NCBI GenBank assembly: GCA_027924645.1
Contig: BSBN01001483.1
Span: forward strand, 1,860,001-1,924,000
Direction of reading: 5' to 3'
Length of the DNA: 64,000 nucleotides
From: Cunninghamia lanceolata
Lineage: Eukaryota; Streptophyta; Pinopsida; Cupressales; Cupressaceae
The stretch's first letter is position 1. Every line of letters starts with the position of its first letter. The notes under the pieces are model-generated. The model saw only the letters and a program-made list of their open reading frames with translations. It ran no database searches and was not told where the DNA came from. Position numbers and translations under genes: made by a program. Positions 36,803 through 47,811 of this stretch are shown here, piece after piece.

Positions 36803-37270
36803 TCACACTGCTGTGAGTACTAGAGATAGTGCTAGGAATTGTGTCAGAGATAGCACCAGAGATGGCACCGTAGACTCTATGTGTATCCTAAGAGGAAACA
36901 TTCCATTTCTTGTCATCTGTACTGCTGCAATCACTTTCTTACTACCTCCTTTGTCAAATATTGTGCACTCTCCATTTTCCATTAGGATTTTATAACCATT
37001 TTGGATCATTTGTCCAATGCTCAATAAGTTATGTTTTATGCCAGGGGCATAATATACATCCTGGATCTTCCTCCTTTCACCATTCTTGGACTAAATGTTG
37101 ACTGTACCTTTTCCCATGACGGGAACTTGCTCATTATTTCCCATTTTTATTTTAGTTTTAATGCTTCTATCTATGGAGGCAAAGAAGTTTTTATTTCCAC
37201 TCATGTGGTTGCTACAACTGCTGTCTAAATACCATACTTCATCACTACTCCTCTCAGCAAGGTTACAAAC
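36803..37270 (-). pseudogene. Copia 2 aspartic protease region
   Basis: The minus strand reads VWYLDSSCSNHMSGNKNFF, the copia protease signature WxLDSGC(S/T)xHM with the catalytic-loop Gly replaced by Ser. It continues with MGNNEQVPVMGKGTVNI, a TAG, then VYYAPGIKHNLLSIGQM and GYKILMENGECTIFDK. The Gly-to-Ser change in D-S-G and the TAG near 37,093 make it inactive. It is contiguous with the gag zinc knuckle upstream and the pre-integrase downstream. Confidence 0.85.
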
Positions 37271-38264
37271 AATAAATAGATTAGACTATTTTTCATTTTC
37301 AACCTTGTTCTCATTTTCTACATTAGCATTTTGGCCTCCATGATCACATTGTTTCTTTCTACACTCACCAGCATAATGACCAAACTTATGACAGTAATAA
37401 TATTGAACATTGTTTTTGTAATACCTTTGATTAGAACTGTTCTTCTTCTTTTCTTGATAGCTTGGCTGTGAGTTGCTTGCCTCTTCTTGGTTCTTTGAAA
37501 CTGCTCTTCCAAAGTTGCTTCTTCCTCTACCTCTTTGACCTCTACCTCTGCTATTTCTTCCTCTTCCCCTACCTCTTGCATTGGTTTGAGCCTTGAAGGC
37601 TTTCTCAAGGGAAGGAGCAGATCTATTCAACCATTGCTCATGGCTTTGTAGAGAGGCCATCAACTCATCCACTATCATCTTGGACAGGTCCTTTGTCTCT
37701 TCAATGGTTATGACAATAGGGTCAAATCTAGAATGTAGACTCCTTACGATTTTCTCAACAATCCTTTGATCATCTATGGTTTCTCCATTTATCCTTACCT
37801 GATTTATCATGGTAGAAACCCTAGTGTGAAAGTCTGAAATAGACTCATTCTCCATCTGTCGGGTCCCAAAATCTCTCCTAAACAGCTGGAGTTTAATTGA
37901 TCTCACCTTGTCAGTTCCCTTATAGTTGTTCTGCAATATTTCCCATGCCTATTTTGAGTAGTTTACTGCTGTAATGCAGGGGAAAATAGCCTCTGTCAAG
38001 GCTGCCTCAATTAGACTGAGGGCTTTTGCATCCTTCATTCTTGTTTCCTTCAACTGGTTTCTTTAAGCATTAGATAGGGCTACATAAGCTGCTGGATCTG
38101 TGGTGTCTATGAACCCATTGATGACCAACTCCCATAGGTAATTAGCAACCAGTCTAGTCTTCATCTTCTTAGCCCATATGTCATAGTTATGTCCATCAAA
38201 ATTTGGTGGCTGCTGCCATCCTTTGCTGTCCCCACCTACCATACTTCTCAAATCTAAGAAGGCT
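37271..38264 (-). pseudogene. Copia 2 gag
   Basis: Gag begins MVGGDSKGWQQPPNFDGHNY DIWAKKM, the usual copia start that binds a (W/Y)xxWxxxM motif. After stops near 38,060 and 37,940 it continues LQNNYKGTDKVRSIKLQLFR, SDFHTRVSTMINQ and RIVEKIVRSLHSRFDPIV, the UBN2-type gag. An Arg/Gly-rich RGRGRGRNSRGRGQRGRG segment precedes the zinc knuckle, which reads YYYCHKFGHYAGEC: the first Cys of CxxCxxxxHxxxxC is Tyr. Gag forms the particle and packages RNA; this copy would be defective. Confidence 0.88.
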
Positions 38265-38335
38265 AATAATGCCTAGACAAACTAGGGCTTATATAAAACA
38301 CCCACAAAAATTTCTAATTGCCCAGAAAAATAGGG

Positions 38336-38346
38336 CTCTGATACCA
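38336..38346 (-). promoter_or_regulatory. Primer binding site of copia 2 (initiator tRNA-Met)
   Basis: Minus strand TGGTATCAGAGC, the standard plant copia site, two bases after the 5' LTR. Confidence 0.93.
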
Positions 38347-38348
38347 CT

Positions 38349-38946
38349 TGTTGGTAGGCAGGGGGATTTTGCTTGCTATCCCAAAACAAAGCTACAACAA
38401 TATGGACACCACAAAAAAACAAACACACACACACACACAGAGACAAAACACAAATTCAACAAATAATATTATATTTCCCTCTTCAAAATTACATACAAAA
38501 CTTCTTACAAACTTCAATGCAGAGCCGCTACTCTGTTTTCCTAATTTGCCCTTGTATATGGAGCTGACACAAAACATTCACTATGCTGCTACACATCATT
38601 ACAATGGCTACAATATTCTTCTTCTATTTGTTGTTCTCTTCTGGAACCTTCAGAACATTCCTCCTTGCTGCTACCATAGGCTTTCCTTCTCCCTATCTTT
38701 TTCTCTCAAACTCTACTTCTGCTGCTGTAGGCTTACTCTCTTACACACCTTCCATATGGTCAACTCTTTTTCCCTCTCTTTTGTCTCGTGCCAAAACTAG
38801 CACTCAAAACTCATTCCAAATTCAAACTAACCTACCAAATTAATTGTTGGCAGGCCAATGGTTGTTGGGGAAGATTTTGGAAATCCCCAAGTCTGACTCA
38901 GGGGTAGGGGAAATAAATACACTGACTGAAGATTAAATTTCCAACA
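38349..38946 (-). repeat. 5' LTR of copia 2
   Basis: 598-bp copy. The length difference from the 3' LTR is partly an expanded (CA)n run at about 38,421-38,440. Confidence 0.93.
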
Positions 38947-39084
38947 ATTTTATCAGTTCATTTCACTCATTATTTTAACAGCAAGGAATCTAGATTTGAT
39001 ATATAGATATATTCAGACTTGGTAACCTAATTTATCAGTTCAAGCACAATACGATGAACAGAAATAACTAGACACTTGCCACTA

Positions 39085-39086
<2 letters not shown>

Positions 39087-39130
<44 letters not shown>
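39087..39130. repeat. (AT)22 at left edge of the giant element
   Basis: A pure AT run ends exactly where the left inverted end (GCAGGATCAT) begins. Confidence 0.97.
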
Positions 39131-39133
<3 letters not shown>

Positions 39134-39171
39134 GGATCATGATGGGCCAAACTATACCTCTAAGTGGCAAT
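39131..39171 (+). repeat. Left terminal inverted repeat
   Basis: GCAGGATCATGATGGGCCAA plus AC, then 10 extra bases, then AGTGGCAAT. The inverted partner is at 60,181-60,211. Confidence 0.65.
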
Positions 39172-39920
39172 GAAAATACAAAAAATCAGACTTTATCAAG
39201 TTCATGTGAAATTTTGAATGGATTATCTATGCAATTTGAAAAAGATGTAAGAATGAAATTTGTAGAGAATTGAATCTAGTTTATAGGCTACTAATTTTTT
39301 TTTTTTAAAACTAAATTTACTTAGTGAAAATTGAATATTTCAATGAACAACTATTAAATTTTTTAGAAAAAAATAAAAAGTGGGTGTCTGTCCAGCCAAC
39401 CTAACTATGAGTAAAAATATATATATTTTTGAAACTTTCAAAATAAGTAGAGGACTCATGTCTGGATGTGATGCATATTTATTTGAATTTTTTTTCTAAT
39501 AAAACAATTAGTTATGATTTTTTACTGTGACTTTTTTTAAAAAATAAAAAGTAATTTTTCAGCCAACCTAACTCGATAAAAAAAATCAAAATTTGAAATT
39601 TTTTTTAACCTATAGCCAGAAAAGCATAGAGTGTGATGCAGGTTTCGGATCTCAAAAAGGTAAAATGGTTTGAAAGTTATGGATGTTTTTCAATCAGTGT
39701 GTCCATCAGGATTTCAAAGACACGGTATATAGAAAATTATTAATAATTATTTAATAAAATGATAACCAAATAAATCTTATATTTTTAGAAAGCTAACAAT
39801 TTTTTCTATAAACCCTTTTCGTTTTATCAATTTTGCATAAAAAAAGTCGTCAGCACGAAGGGTGAAGTTTGAAGAAGAGACTGAAACATTAAAACACATT
39901 AGAATCCATAAAAAAGTCAA
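39172..39920. other. Left subterminal AT-rich DNA, no gene
   Basis: Long A and T runs and AGCCAACCTAACT words at 39,397 and 39,562 (a small direct repeat about 165 bp apart). No coding frame. Confidence 0.6.
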
Positions 39921-40110
39921 CAATCAAAATGGATATCTTTCTTGCTTTGTACCAAAGCAAGACGGATATCCATTTTGCTTTGGTAAAAGCAACTCAAAAT
40001 GGATATCCATTCTAAAAACGGATATCCGTTCTAAAAACGGATATCCGTTCTAAAAACGGATATCCGTTCTAAAAACGGATATCCGTTCTAAAAACTGATA
40101 TCCGTTTCCT
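39921..40110. promoter_or_regulatory. Left subterminal GGATATCC array
   Basis: Six tandem 19-bp units, GGATATCCGTTCTAAAAAC with small changes, occupy 40,001-40,110. Two further palindromic copies lie at about 39,932 and 39,963. Each centre, AACGGATATCCGTT, is a perfect palindrome, suiting a dimeric DNA-binding protein. Arrays of short motifs just inside the ends are typical transposase-binding sites in several plant transposon superfamilies. Confidence 0.75.
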
Positions 40111-42305
40111 TGATCTACGAAAAATTTTGTACCATTGGTTTTGGATGAAGAGAAGCAACATATTTGAAACATCGAGGCAATAATATGATAAGTTAAAGTT
40201 AGTTGGTCATTTATAGGTGTATCTATTGTTTCATATCACATTACACATAGAATTCTAATTAACAATCTGGTTTCTTCATTTGGGCGAACATTTTTTTATC
40301 CGTTTCTAATGGAAATATTTAGTTAAAAATTGGTGGCTCCTTGTGAAAAGTATGGGCTCTTATCAAGCACGCATAAAAAAATAAGGTTGATATCCATTTT
40401 TCTTATAGGGTTGTTGATCACATCTTATGAAACAGATGTTGCTTGGTGATAGTTCTAGGTTTAGTGAACAATATTCTCAAGCTTATTGCAATTTTTACAC
40501 TTGTGACCAAATTTGGTACCAAACCCTTTCACCTTTTCAGTTAATCCTAATAGTATCATCTCACTCTATGAAAATCAAACCAACATTAGGACCATGTGAA
40601 TGAGATTAAGGATAGCCTTGAAATATGAATCTTTGTATTGTTGACTATCCTTTTAGCATGACAATCCTTTAGGATCATTGTACCCAGGTGCAACAATCCT
40701 TCAATCTTCTTTTATTTATATTTCTTTCCTCTTCGTACACAAGATTCTCGTGCCTTGTAGTCATGACAATCCACAAATCACCTAACTGTCCTTAGTGAGA
40801 CTATATGTTATTTTGACAGTGATAGTCATCGTCCATTCAAAACTCTCCTCTTTAACATAGATACCCTTTGCACATGTTTTGACTTCATGATTTTCATTTT
40901 GTATGTTGTATTATGGTATGAAAATACTATGGCCCCTTCTTCATCCTCTTGTATAATGAAATTGAATGTCGAAACTTACGGTTACTCTTCTTTATTACTT
41001 GGTGATAATGAATCCCTAAGCTCATTTTTTGATTGTCTTGAAGCCAAATTTACCACTATTGAGACAGTCAAAGTTGATTCTTGATCATGAATATTGTGAA
41101 TTACTTCAAATATCCATGGACAATTTCAATTGTGTTTCTTAAGACACCCATGCCTTGACTATACCTTGATGTTGGTCATGATTGTACTTGGATGGCACAA
41201 TAGTTCATAGTTAGATTTTTGCCACTAAAGTTTTCCTTTGACAAAGTCGTATTTGTAGTCCACCTTTTGATGATGTTCAAACAATATAAATACTTATTCT
41301 TAACATAAGCAATACATTTCTCACAAATACCAATGCATTCTACTCATAAGGTTCATGGCACCATGCCTAAAGGTATGATAGTCAGAATGTACTATTATGG
41401 CAGCATATGGTTGGTTTGACAATCTATAATAGTGATAGCATTCATGCCTAAAAGTCCTTATTGTTATTGTCATAATATATTCTACATTTGAGGCCTTGTC
41501 TACAACATACAAAGTTTACCTTTCTCACCCATACCTTCAGTGTATAAAGGACATTAATAGGGAATTTTTAATTTCCACTCAGTCAGTGCAATCTAGGAGA
41601 GGATAGATTGTCTAAAGTTGTGATCTATTTCCATTTACACTTGCCATAACTATAAATGCTTAGTGTTTATTCTCAACCCCGGTATATGAATAAAATGTGA
41701 CCTATTGTTCTAATAGGCCTATAGGGACAAAGAGGTGATAAAGCCTTTAATTTTAAACATGACATGGTTTTGATAACTTCTCATATTGGTAAGGTCCTGG
41801 ATGACAATCCTTTGATGCACCTAATTATAATAGGTGTTATGATAGTCCTTGGTATCTTTTCATTTCTTTATTGAATGGCCTGCAAATAAGACATAAGACA
41901 TATTAGATCCTTCATAAATAAGATTCTCATACATTACATTTAAACTTAAACTCCCTAAACATCCATTAATATCAAAATGCCATGAATATCCTATGATCAA
42001 CCATTCTAATTCCTAGGATAGTCATATATTGCAATTTTGCTTCTCTATACTAAAATAGCCCAAGGAATATCTAACCTTGAATTTGTATTTTAACAATCTA
42101 ATGTCTTTACGAATAACATTGAGCCTTCTTTTGGGACAACATTTTTGCCTTTAGAAGCTCCTCATTTGATGATAGCCTAAAATCAAATAATGGCTTATAA
42201 CCAGAGCTTTATTAAGTTGATACCTAGGTGGATTAGTGTGTAAACATTGAAATTAGATGGTAATTCACAAGTTTATAGAATAATAAAATGAATCCCTAGT
42301 CTAGA
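40111..42305. other. No gene seen
   Basis: AT-rich sequence with scattered ATGACAATCCTT-like words and no protein signal on either strand. Confidence 0.6.
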
Positions 42306-42420
42306 ATCTAAATATACATAATAAAATGGATATCTATTTTGTAGTAGCGATATGGATGTTGCAGAGTGTCCGTTGCAAAGAATTGGGCTTTTACAAAATG
42401 GATATCCGTTTTGTAAAAGC
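42306..42420. promoter_or_regulatory. GGATATCC sites upstream of the transposase gene
   Basis: A diverged copy (AAAATGGATATCTATTTT) at 42,323-42,340 and a 34-bp near-perfect palindrome at 42,387-42,420 centred on GGATATCC lie 170-265 bp upstream of the likely transposase start. The long palindrome has a single mismatched base pair. Confidence 0.7.
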
Positions 42421-42589
42421 AGAAAAAAGATAAAAGGAATATTGTTGGGCTCGACTTCTACAACCAAAGACCATCTGCTGTCGAAATACTCGTGATTTCT
42501 GGCTATGACAGTGAAAGGAATATTTTTATGCACATTTGGAGACACAATTTTCTTGTTACAATCATAAGGTTGATATTTTTGTTCCCCTA

Positions 42590-45500
42590 ATGGGGAGCAA
42601 CAGTCGTCGTAAAGCAAAAAGGAGGAGGAAAGTTACATTGGAGGAAATTGAAGCAATTAGGGAAAAAGATAGGGAAAGGAAGAGGATTGGAAGGGTGGGT
42701 TTGGCGGATGCTCATCAAGGTGAATCTTCTTTTTTACCATCTAATGACATGCAAATTGAAGATGTTAATTTTGATTATAATGAAATGTTAGATAAGAATG
42801 AAATTCACCATGATATTGCAAATGAAAATATTGAAAAATGTTATGAAACACCTATTCATAATAGCAATACCATGGACAAAGAAGAAGAAGAAAAATGAAG
42901 ACGTGCACTTGAAGAAAGTGGATATGAACATCAGGATGTTTAAATTGCACTCCATAATCCATTTGTTGATAAAATTGATGAGGTTGATAACATGGATGAA
43001 ACAAGAACAATCAATGTATCTCCAAATTTCATAAGAAGAGAGGACATTTGTCAAGAAGAGAATAACCTTGATGAAATTGGAAAACACCCAAAAACCCCAA
43101 AATGGTTACTTGAAATTGATGAGAACATAATGGAAAAACTTGAAGGCAAGAGGTCATCATGAACGATTCGATTGTGGGCTACAAAACTCTTCAATGAATA
43201 CTTTGAGAAGAAAACATTAACTGGACAATGCCAACTTTTTGTGCAATTATTAAAGATGTACAAAATGAGACCTTTACTAAAGAAATTAAAGATTCGGTTA
43301 AACAAACTGTCCGATCGGAATAAAATTATTGTAAGAAGCATTTTCAATGCACTCAATTCTATTGGAAAGACTAGCAAGGAGAAAGATAAAAGAGCTACCC
43401 GTAGAGTAATAACAACCTCAATAGTAAGCAAACAATTAAGAAATGCTCGATTAATGAGGCAAACTTGTGTTGACTTAAGATTGAATCGTAAAACATTGTC
43501 AAAAGCACTAGCATTAAGATCAAGGCTAGATAGTCCTGTTGCCAATGATACTTGGGCTTTCAATGGTAGGCTTCCACGAGTTGACAAGAAGCTAATTGAT
43601 AGCACAAAGGAAGAAATTGAGCAATTTTGGCACACTAACTCTAGGGTATCACCGAATGCAAAAGATGTTGTAAAGTTAAGAATTGGTGATAAAGACCGCA
43701 CACCACATCCTAAACATTACTTGGAATGTAGCCAAACAACATTGTACAAACAATATTGTGAAACTCAACCAAGTATGACAATCTCACAAAGAGCATTTGA
43801 ATCTCTAAAGCCATTTTATTATGTTCCTCTTAAAGTTTGTAATACATGTTGCAAATACCATGTAGAATTTTCTATGTACCATGAATTATTATGCAATATT
43901 CATTCTACTTTGCACACTAACGAAATGTTACAGGAGTGTGGTGCAATTCAACTACCAAAGTCATCTAGGGACTTATTGGATTTATTTCTATGTATTAAAG
44001 ATGATGGTTGCATGTTCTACAAGAATGATTGTTTAAATGAAAAGTGTTTACAATGTGGTGGGTTATCAAAGTTTGTATCATGTTTTCATGAGGGCAACGA
44101 GCATGATTTTGGAAAGAGAATGGTTGAGAAAAAGAGATATGAGACAGTGAAATACAATTTGAAAAGTGGAGGTGAAGGTTCTAGATGTGAGTTGATTGTA
44201 AAAGAGGTAAGTATTGCTAATTTTATTGATGATTTTAAGAAAAATCTTTTCTACAAGTATGTCAGACATAGCCATAGGTCTCGATGGTTAGATCAATAGT
44301 TCAGGATGTGTAAAGACTCTTTCCCGATTGGAACTATTGTCTTTGTAGTTGATTTTACAGAAAACTATACATTGCAACCCCAAAATGATGTTCAACCCCA
44401 GTACTACAATTCTATTCAGATTGTTATTTTTGTTCACATCACATATAGACATGCCCCCAAGAGTACAGAAGAGAACAGGAAGATTGTCAGAGAATACCAT
44501 TTTTACATGAGTGATGATCGATCTCATTCAGCAAAGTTTGTGCAATATTGTTTTCAACAATTTTATGGGTTCTTGCAAGAAAAAAATATTAGAATAGATC
44601 AACATCTCATTTGGTCAGATAATTGCACTGGTCAATTCAAGAATGCTTGTAATTTCTATTGGTTGAGCAAAATGCATGTAGAGAAGGGTATACCTCATAT
44701 TTGGAAATTTTTTGAAGCCAAGCACGGAAAAGGTGAACATGATGGAGCAGGTGCATGCATGAAGAGAGCTCTTTTTAAAGAACAACTAAAGATTAGAGGT
44801 GGTGCTACATTCAGTGATGCAGATTCCATTGTTAAGTGGTGTAACTATGCATTATCACGAGGAGTGGCTCTTGATTCTGAAGTGCGCAGGTTCTTTTGGT
44901 TGGTTGATGATGGGATAGTGATAGAGAAATTGGAATGTCAGAGAATCAGTGAATCATCAAAGATGCATTCATTTCAAAGCTCAAATGCAAGTACATGGAC
45001 TATTTGGACACGAGAATTAGCTTGTTTTTGTCAGAGTTGTATTAAATGTGATTGGAACAATTGTGAGTCAAGTGAGTGGGTAGATGCATGGATTCCACAA
45101 TATTTAATCCTTTATATGAAGGTCAATCACCTTCTGGCAATGACATGGAGAGCTCATTTGACTATGAACATCTTTCAGACCTTGTACAACCAGGTCATGT
45201 TTATGCAGTTGTTGCACCACATGGAAATGAAGAGAGGTCATACTATTGGTTGGCATGATGTGTACAGAGAAAACAAAAGCTAACACAACCTATGACAGAT
45301 GATGATGGGTTCACATATCCTATAGGATCAGTTGTTATTGCTGGGACTTGGTTACGAACATATATGATTAAAAAGAATGGCATCCCGGCCTTTGAAGACT
45401 TTGAGAAGCATAAACCATATTGATGTATTCTCACCTAGTTGTAGCAACAAATGTCAAGTTCCTAAAGCATCGTGGAAAACTAAAATCAAAAGAACTATGG

Positions 45501-45720
45501 ACAATTAGTAATGCTGATCATGAAGCAATATTGCATACTTTGAAGGTAAGAGATGACCCCTCAGGTATGCTTGACTAGCATTTAAACTTCCAGATGGACA
45601 GGTATGACATTTTTTATCTTAACTTGTTCTTGTTTTTTCTATTTTTTAGAATTGATTTATTAAAAATCTTGTTGTCTTTAACTATAATGCATGCTTTTGA
45701 CTATACAGGACTGCAAATAA
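42590..45720 (+). pseudogene. DDE (RNase H-fold) transposase-like gene, Sola-type, with four premature stops
   Basis: One frame from ATG 42,590 (MGSNSRRKAKRRRKVTLEEI, a basic N-terminus) runs to about 45,095. It is interrupted only by TGA 42,896, TAA 42,941, TGA 43,160 and TAG 44,297, each one C-to-T step from Arg or Gln. Cys clusters CNTCCKYH and CLNEKCLQCGG lie before the core. The core shows FVVDFTENYTLQPQND (Asp ~588), LIWSDNCTGQFKNA (Asp ~677) and HGKGEHDGAGA (Glu/Asp ~716-718), a DDE/D arrangement. A Cys-rich CFCQSCIKCDWNNC follows. A one-base loss near 45,097 shifts to PLYEGQSPSGNDMESSFDYE and VYAVVAPHGNEERSYYW, and another near 45,420 to YSHLVVATNVKFLKHRGK. A GT-AG intron (45,602-45,708) fits the 3' end. 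The arrangement resembles Sola-like animal and moss transposases; the superfamily is not certain. Confidence 0.75.
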
Positions 45721-45723
45721 AGT

Positions 45724-45800
45724 TATTTTACATGGCATCGTAGATTATTTTGCATGGCATCGTAAATTATTTTGTATGGCATCGTAGGTTATTTTGACTA
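45724..45800 (+). repeat. Three-copy 23-bp tandem repeat after the transposase
   Basis: Units of (G/A)TTATTTTGCATGGCATCGTA, three copies, then a partial one. It lies directly after the possible stop codon at 45,718. Confidence 0.85.
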
Positions 45801-46291
45801 TACTCGAGGTATGATTTTTAGTTCTCATTTGTACCTTTTTCTACATAAGGCATTCCATGAGATGACATGTATTTGATGTCTTTTGCCGAATAGTTCATGT
45901 GCCTTGTCTATGCTTTCACATATTACATAAATGTGTCACATGGCAATTGCAACTACAACATCTGACAAAATTCTCATTTCTTTGAGGTATTCCACCAAAT
46001 AGTTCATGTGCCTTGCCTATGCTTCCTTACTTTGCATTCTTATAAAAGTCCTATAACAGTCATAATTAAACTTCATACTAATCTTGATAGTAATCTTTCC
46101 ATCATTGTATTCCATGAGATGACAGTCCTATAACAGTCCTATACATGTCTACTAGGATAGTCTTAACTACAACAGTCCTACAACAATCCTAAAATAGTAC
46201 TAGAACAGTCCTATAATAAGCGCAGCATTTAATGTACATATTTATGATATTCATGTTTACTTTTAAATCTGCTTGTTCATGCTTCTCACAG
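45801..46291. repeat. Short dispersed repeats, no gene
   Basis: CATTCCATGAGATGACA occurs at about 45,851 and 46,108 and a related form near 46,897. ATAGTTCATGTGCCTTG(T/C)CT occurs at 45,892 and 46,000. A run of ACAGTCCTA words fills 46,127-46,220. Confidence 0.65.
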
Positions 46292-46577
46292 GACATCACC
46301 TCCCCTACCCATCCAGCTCTATAGAAGAAGAGAGACAACAAATGATCAAAAGGGATCACCAATTGGTGGTAAGTGATTGATTACTTATGTCATGCTATAT
46401 ATTTTGAATATTAAATTCTATATTAATGTGCACGTTTTTTGATTGTATTAATAGGTGAAAATTCAAAAATCTCTAACAAGGAGGTCTAGTCGATGAGCGA
46501 TAGAAGATGAGTCATTGACTGGTTTGCCATCTTCATAGCCTAGCAAGACCCATAGATTATTTGATAGCAATCCATAG
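46292..46577 (+). other. Candidate 3' exons of the transposase gene
   Basis: Sequence 46,292-46,368 is preceded by a pyrimidine-rich CTTCTCACAG and followed by GTAAGT. Sequence 46,455-46,577 is preceded by TTAATAG. Splicing 45,601 to 46,292 and 46,368 to 46,455 keeps a frame open (PPLPIQLYRRRETTNDQKGS, then GGENSKISNKEV and a stop). In another phase the second piece reads VKIQKSLTRRSSR, AIEDESLTGLPSS, a basic tail. Which phase is real cannot be told from sequence alone. Confidence 0.35.
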
Positions 46578-47811
46578 AAGATTTGATTTTGGGACATTTT
46601 GTTACATATGCGTATTTGGCTTTGTAAACATACTTTTGTATGTTATCGATGTATATCATTGTATATACCCATATGGTTTTATTTGTACATGCCTATATGG
46701 CTTGATATATACACTATACATTATTTTCATGACATTATGTGCATATATGTATATATAAGATCCTAATTTGGCACAAGTAGGGAGAATGCTTGCACAGGTT
46801 ATGGAATTTGGTTTTAAACGTTCCAATTGTATTTGCTTCAAAGTTTCTAAAGCCTTTTCAAAAATCCATTTTGTGCATATCTTGTAATCATTGCATTCCA
46901 TGAGATAGCATCTCTTTGAGGTGTCATGCCAAACTGTTCACATGCCTTGTCTATGCTTCCACACTTTGGATTTACACCCGCCAATTGCAATTTCTTAACA
47001 TTTCCTTTCAATCCTTATCAAAAATTCTATTTTGTGCACATATTGCAATCATTGCATTCCTTCATTTACAACACATGATTAAATAAGAAGATGCCTATTT
47101 ACAACACTTAAGACCTTCATGAAATGATACATTGGTTTCTTGATATTCAATCATGCATTGGAGATCTTCAAAGTGTTAAATATGTTTGAAGTGATGAAGA
47201 AACTTGTTATTTTGATGTATTTCAACTCCAAACTTTCGCCTAGAAATGAAGGCGCTAATCCTTGATCAAACTAACCTAAAAGTGCGCCTTGGTACTTAGG
47301 GCACTAGATTATGATTGATCAACCTAAAATGTGCACCTAAGGCTAGATAGTGAATTGGAAGGATAAAATGCATCATCAAAGGAGTTTATAGTTATTGAAG
47401 GCATCAAATGATGACTTGGGTGCACATCTACCTCTCTACACCATATGTGACTAGTGCCAATTATTGAATAAACAACCTAGAATGAGTGCCTTACTATTTG
47501 AGGTGCTAGTTCATGCTTCTAGAACACCAAAAGTGTGCCTCGATGTTGAGGCGCTAGCTCTTGCTCAAGCAACATTGAAAGTGCGCTTTCACAAGGAGGT
47601 TAAAATGTATTATCAAAGGATTAAGTTGAATCAAGGAATCATCATTGAAGACAAGTAAAACATGACTGTGAATGAGGCACACTTTTCATCATCTCTAACC
47701 TCACAATTGCACCTTCCATTGGAAGCTCATATTGTGCCTAAAGGAATGGTACTGAGATATCATCCATGTCAATGATTGAGAATGTGTCAACTGGAACAAT
47801 ATTTTTTGTTC
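46578..47811. other. No gene seen; degenerate GCGCC-type repeats at right
   Basis: Between 47,240 and 47,600 at least four diverged units carry AAGTGCGCCTTG(G/A)T and GAGGCGCTAG. Some open frames result but their content follows the repeat. A short TATATGTATATATAAG lies near 46,745. Confidence 0.6.

Larger units (their letters stand above)
33025..38946 (-). mobile_element. Ty1/copia retrotransposon 2, structurally complete (5.9 kb)
   Basis: LTRs at 33,025-33,611 and 38,349-38,946 (TGTTGGAAATTT...CCAACA on the minus strand) are flanked by a perfect 5-bp duplication, ATTTT, at 33,020-33,024 and 38,947-38,951. It has a perfect 12-base tRNA-Met site, a purine tract, and gag, protease, integrase, RT and RNase H in copia order. 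It is the youngest insertion here judged by its perfect duplication and close LTRs, but stops and a frameshift interrupt the polyprotein. Confidence 0.95.

Noticed and set aside
40001..40110. CRISPR array from regular 19-bp repeats
   Set aside because: Units are head-to-tail without unique spacers, in a plant-type genome; they fit a subterminal motif array.
43051..43701. 216-residue minus-strand frame
   Set aside because: Lies opposite the transposase, which has the recognisable motifs and the continuous frame.
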